Positions 38,313 through 40,842 of a DNA stretch of 40,842 nt are shown here, in pieces. Origin of the DNA: Candidatus Saccharimonadota bacterium. Lineage in GTDB: Bacteria; Patescibacteriota; Saccharimonadia; Saccharimonadales; Saccharimonadaceae. The stretch is taken from assembly GCA_017613135.1 (NCBI GenBank), contig JAGAEN010000013.1:1-40842 (forward strand), given 5' to 3'. The notes below the pieces were generated by a model, which saw nothing but the letters and a program-made list of their open reading frames with translations, searched no databases and was not told the origin of the DNA. Both the position numbers and the translations under genes were made by a program. Numbering within the stretch: position 1 is the stretch's first letter; each line of letters begins with the position of its first letter.

Positions 38313-40109
38313 TTATTCTTCTGGAATAATCGCAAGATGCGCTTCATCTAATTGTATTTGATCTACTGGTGATGGTGAATTCATCATCAAATCCACGCCA
38401 TTACCATTTTTCGGAAATGCCACAATATCACGAATGTTTTCTTCATCCTCCAAAATCATAAAAATCCGATCCAGCCCCGGCGCCGCACCAGCGTGTGGTG
38501 GTGCGCCAAACTTAAATGCCGACAACATCCCACCAAACCGTGCTTCCACATATTCATTATTGTATCCTAAGATATTAAACACTTTATACATAATTTCTGG
38601 ATTATAATTTCTTACCGCACCCGACGCCACTTCGTACCCATTCATCACCATATCATACTGGTCCGCCACAATTGCAAGTTTATCTTCTACCGTCTCTGCC
38701 TCTTCGAGAGCCTTCATTCCACCCTTTGGCATACTAAATGGATTATGCCCAAAATCTAGTTTTCGGTTCTTATCATCCCATTCGTAAAATGGAAAATCCA
38801 CAATCCAGGTTAGCGCCACTTCATCATTCTTTTTAAGTCCGAAATGATCCGCAAACAAGATTCTCAGCTGTCCCAACACCTTATTGACCTTTTCACGCTC
38901 ATCCGCACCAAAGAATACTGCATCACCATCTTTCGCTCCTGTCCTCTCGCGCACCGCGCTAATTTCCTTCTCACTCATAAACTTCAGTATTGGTGATTTC
39001 TCTTCGCCGTCACTATATAATATATATGCTAACCCGCCAGCACCCAACTTCCGCGCCTTTTCGGTAAATTCATCAATCTCCCGACGTGTTAATTTTGCTC
39101 CGCCCTTCACACAAAGTGCCTTCACGCACGGCTGCTTAAATACTTTGAAGTCTGTTTCCGAAAACACATCCGTAAGTTCAATTAGCTCCATTCCGTAACG
39201 TAAATCTGGCTTATCCACACCGTAGTTTTCCATTGATACCTTAAATGGCATCCTCGGTATCGTTTCGCCTTTCGGAATAAACTTTTTCGCTATTTCCGAT
39301 CTACATACCAACTTTTTATTTGCAAATTCTGTCGCCAGTTTCTCATACAAAGGCTGAATTTCTTTCCGCACAATTTCACCATCATCCACAAAACTCATTT
39401 CAAAATCTAGTTGGTAGAAATCCCCATATAATCTATCCGCTCGCGGGTCTTCATCACGAAAGCATGGCGCGATTTGGAAATACTTATCTACTCCACCCAC
39501 CATCAATAATTGCTTAAATTGCTGTGGTGCCTGCGGAAGAGCATAAAACTTCCCTGGGTGAAGCCTAGATGGCACCAGAAAATCCCGCGCCCCTTCCGGC
39601 GAAGAGTTCGCTAAAATCGGCGTCGTCACTTCCGTAAACCCGTGGTCGTACATATAATTTCTGATAAAACGATAAAATTCAGAGCGTCTTTTCAGTCTCC
39701 TCTGCATCTTTGGACGCCTAAGGTCCAAGAAGCGATATTTAAGCCGTAATTCTTCTGACGATTCCGGACCATCATCGTGTGTATTCACCGGCAAAGGCTC
39801 TGAGCGGTTCAAAAGCTCCAGCTTATCTACCACTAGCTCAATCTTACCAGTCGGAATATTCGGGTTAATCAGTTCTGGCGCTCTTTCGCGCATTTTACCA
39901 GTCGCTCTCAAAACATATTCATCCCGTACCGACTCCGCTAGCTTAAAAGACTCTTCTGTGTCGGGCGTCACTACTAACTGAATTATCCCCGCATGGTCAC
40001 GAAGATCAATAAAAATCAATCCACCGTGGTCGCGTCGTGAATTCACCCAGCCTTCCACCGTTACTTCTTTGCCCAAAAAATTGCTTAGTTTATCGCTTAA
40101 AATTCTCAT
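38313..40109 (-). CDS. aspS: Aspartyl-tRNA synthetase, probably non-discriminating (Asp/Asn)
   Basis: The 598-aa enzyme is a bacterial-type AspRS: anticodon-binding OB fold (VEGWVNSRRDHGGLIFIDLRD), class II motif 1 region, motif 2 FRDEDPRADR, the GAD insertion (~290-410) and motif 3 GAAPGLDRI. The OB-fold residue His28 in RRDHGG matches the His of non-discriminating AspRSs that also charge tRNA-Asn; E. coli has Leu there. That would require GatCAB, not visible here. I start at 40109, six nt from the extended -10; an ATG at 40127 would lie upstream of the -10. Confidence 0.96.
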   Translation of the reverse strand: MRILSDKLSNFLGKEVTVEGWVNSRRDHGGLIFIDLRDHAGIIQLVVTPDTEESFKLAESVRDEYVLRATGKMRERAPELINPNIPTGKIELVVDKLELLNRSEPLPVNTHDDGPESSEELRLKYRFLDLRRPKMQRRLKRRSEFYRFIRNYMYDHGFTEVTTPILANSSPEGARDFLVPSRLHPGKFYALPQAPQQFKQLLMVGGVDKYFQIAPCFRDEDPRADRLYGDFYQLDFEMSFVDDGEIVRKEIQPLYEKLATEFANKKLVCRSEIAKKFIPKGETIPRMPFKVSMENYGVDKPDLRYGMELIELTDVFSETDFKVFKQPCVKALCVKGGAKLTRREIDEFTEKARKLGAGGLAYILYSDGEEKSPILKFMSEKEISAVRERTGAKDGDAVFFGADEREKVNKVLGQLRILFADHFGLKKNDEVALTWIVDFPFYEWDDKNRKLDFGHNPFSMPKGGMKALEEAETVEDKLAIVADQYDMVMNGYEVASGAVRNYNPEIMYKVFNILGYNNEYVEARFGGMLSAFKFGAPPHAGAAPGLDRIFMILEDEENIRDIVAFPKNGNGVDLMMNSPSPVDQIQLDEAHLAIIPEE

Positions 40110-40115
40110 AGCGAT

Positions 40116-40124
40116 ATTATACCA
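40116..40124 (-). promoter_or_regulatory. Extended -10 of aspS
   Basis: Minus TGG-TATAAT followed by exactly 6 nt and ATG (40109). It lies in the 19-nt gap after the CBS gene. Confidence 0.7.
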
Positions 40125-40128
40125 CATT

Positions 40129-40695
40129 TTACCCGATTAGGTAAGCCAGTAGCATCTGTATTGTAAAGAATCCTGCAAGTTCTTCACTCTCATCTAGCAC
40201 CAAGAAATAGTATCCGTTCGTTCTGTCGATTTCTTCCACCGCAAATTTCAGAGAATCCTGGGTGTGCAAATAATTCACCGTCTTATCAACATACTTTTCC
40301 GCTAAATCCGTCTTCTTAATTTCAAGAGCATTCAAAGCCTCCGTGTGAATAATCCCCTTAACTTTGTTTCTCGCATCCACCACCGGGAAATTTGTAAAAC
40401 CAGATTTATACAGTTTATCTAAAACCAGTGGTCCTAGCACTTCTTTATCTTTTACAAACACCATTTCTTTTTTTGGCACCATCAAATCCGCCACTTTCCG
40501 TTCATTAAAGCTCATCACCGCCGCAATACGTTCGCGATCACTTAAACTTAACACCGATTTTGGTGTCCGCCTAAGCACGTCTATAAACTCTTCCAAAGTC
40601 TTTGGAGTATATTTTACCTCAGCTTTTTTCTCACGATATTTTTCCAACCTCGGATCAATCGCTTTTACAATTCTTTGTAAAAACTTTTGCCACAT
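40129..40695 (-). CDS. CBS-domain pair protein
   Basis: The 188-aa protein has an N-terminal helical stretch and two CBS motifs: ~65-120 (KVADLMVPKKEMVFV, then GFTNFPVVDARNKVKGII) and ~130-185 (NYLHTQDSLKFAVEEI, then YFLVLDESEELAGFF). The layout resembles the CBS part of CorC/HlyC-type proteins, but the CNNM membrane domain and the C-terminal CorC_HlyC domain are absent. CBS pairs sense adenine nucleotides or Mg; here the ligand is unknown. Leaderless by promoter spacing. Confidence 0.88.
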   Translation of the reverse strand: MWQKFLQRIVKAIDPRLEKYREKKAEVKYTPKTLEEFIDVLRRTPKSVLSLSDRERIAAVMSFNERKVADLMVPKKEMVFVKDKEVLGPLVLDKLYKSGFTNFPVVDARNKVKGIIHTEALNALEIKKTDLAEKYVDKTVNYLHTQDSLKFAVEEIDRTNGYYFLVLDESEELAGFFTIQMLLAYLIG

Positions 40696-40701
40696 AATCT
40701 C

Positions 40702-40710
40702 ATTATATCA
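40702..40710 (-). promoter_or_regulatory. Extended -10 of the CBS gene
   Basis: Minus TGA-TATAAT followed by exactly 6 nt and ATG (40695), in an AGTGTGATATAAT context. Confidence 0.7.
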
Positions 40711-40712
40711 CA

Positions 40713-40842
40713 CTAATATCTCGGCGCTAATTCATTAATGTAGACTTGATGTAGTTTTTCAAAGTCATCCTTGTCAGTCTTACCCTTTGCCCAAAGAATA
40801 ATGGAAGCATCGTAGTTAATAATCTCGGCAGGAATCTTGGAA
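40713..40842 (-). CDS. C-terminal end of an unidentified gene (start beyond the window)
   Basis: Forty-two codons run in from the window edge to a TAG at 40713-40715, reading SKIPAEIINYDASIILWAKG and ending VYINELAPRY. The stop lies 2 nt before the CBS gene's -10. The codon use resembles its neighbours. The family is not recognisable from this fragment. Confidence 0.7.
   Translation of the reverse strand, partial: SKIPAEIINYDASIILWAKGKTDKDDFEKLHQVYINELAPRY

Noticed and set aside
40110-40127. Longer aspS start (MWYNIA extension)
   Set aside because: The extra ATG lies upstream of the extended -10, whose spacing points to 40109; the conserved protein also begins there. The same logic rejects the longer starts at 22156 (tpiA) and 28774 (hrcA).

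Overview
This window looks like chromosome from a Patescibacteria/CPR bacterium, most likely a member of Candidatus Saccharibacteria (TM7). That assignment is inference. It rests on compact housekeeping genes mixed with large lineage-style surface proteins (Fib_succ_major/FISUMP, DUF11-LPXTG, lamin-tail and VirB6/TrbL-like proteins), type IV pilin genes, a class I fructose-bisphosphate aldolase, a short HrcA, and moderate GC with very tight gene packing. No rRNA or phylogenetic marker tree was available to confirm it.

Layout. 1-1098: a truncated surface protein. 1141-5893: lepA, pnp, a small orphan gene and rpsO. 5935-11516: truB, a PRC-barrel protein, recX, a Nudix hydrolase, recA, murB and folD. 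11578-20550: a surface and membrane block with a VirB6-like polytopic protein and its Gly-rich partner, an LPXTG protein, a six-TM protein with a Pro/Thr repeat stalk, and a Lys/Pro/Ala-rich protein. 20740-25619: tRNA-Gly, tRNA-His, a tail-anchored protein, tpiA, a HAD phosphatase, an aldolase fused to a kinase-like domain, and bL25. 25721-28750: a second FISUMP surface protein, grpE and hrcA with a CIRCE operator. 28915-33147: an adenylate-kinase-like protein, a lamin-tail membrane protein, and a three-gene cluster of a six-TM protein, a small helical protein and a cysteine-less FAD/NAD oxidoreductase. 33222-37100: tRNA-fMet, three pilin-like genes, an FtsB/DivIC-like gene and tRNA-Ile(UAU). 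37295-40842: a small basic protein, a two-TM protein, aspS, a CBS protein and a truncated C-terminus.

Expression. Two promoter classes recur. In the first, an extended -10 (TGN-TATAAT) sits exactly 6 nt before the ATG in 13 genes. This implies leaderless mRNAs, and it also corrects the start codons of aspS, tpiA and hrcA. In the second, near-consensus -35/-10 promoters with 17-bp spacers drive longer leaders with strong Shine-Dalgarno sequences (pnp, the 5255 gene, the 17724 and 19933 membrane/surface-region genes, the 37295 gene). Many adjacent same-strand genes carry their own promoter in gaps of only 10-20 nt.

The best leads for new biology are the genome-wide-looking leaderless architecture, an in-frame palindrome-rich insertion inside truB, the kinase-like/aldolase fusion, the cysteine-less oxidoreductase linked to a six-TM protein, the surface block with matched promoters, and a set of long perfect hairpins in intergenic gaps.
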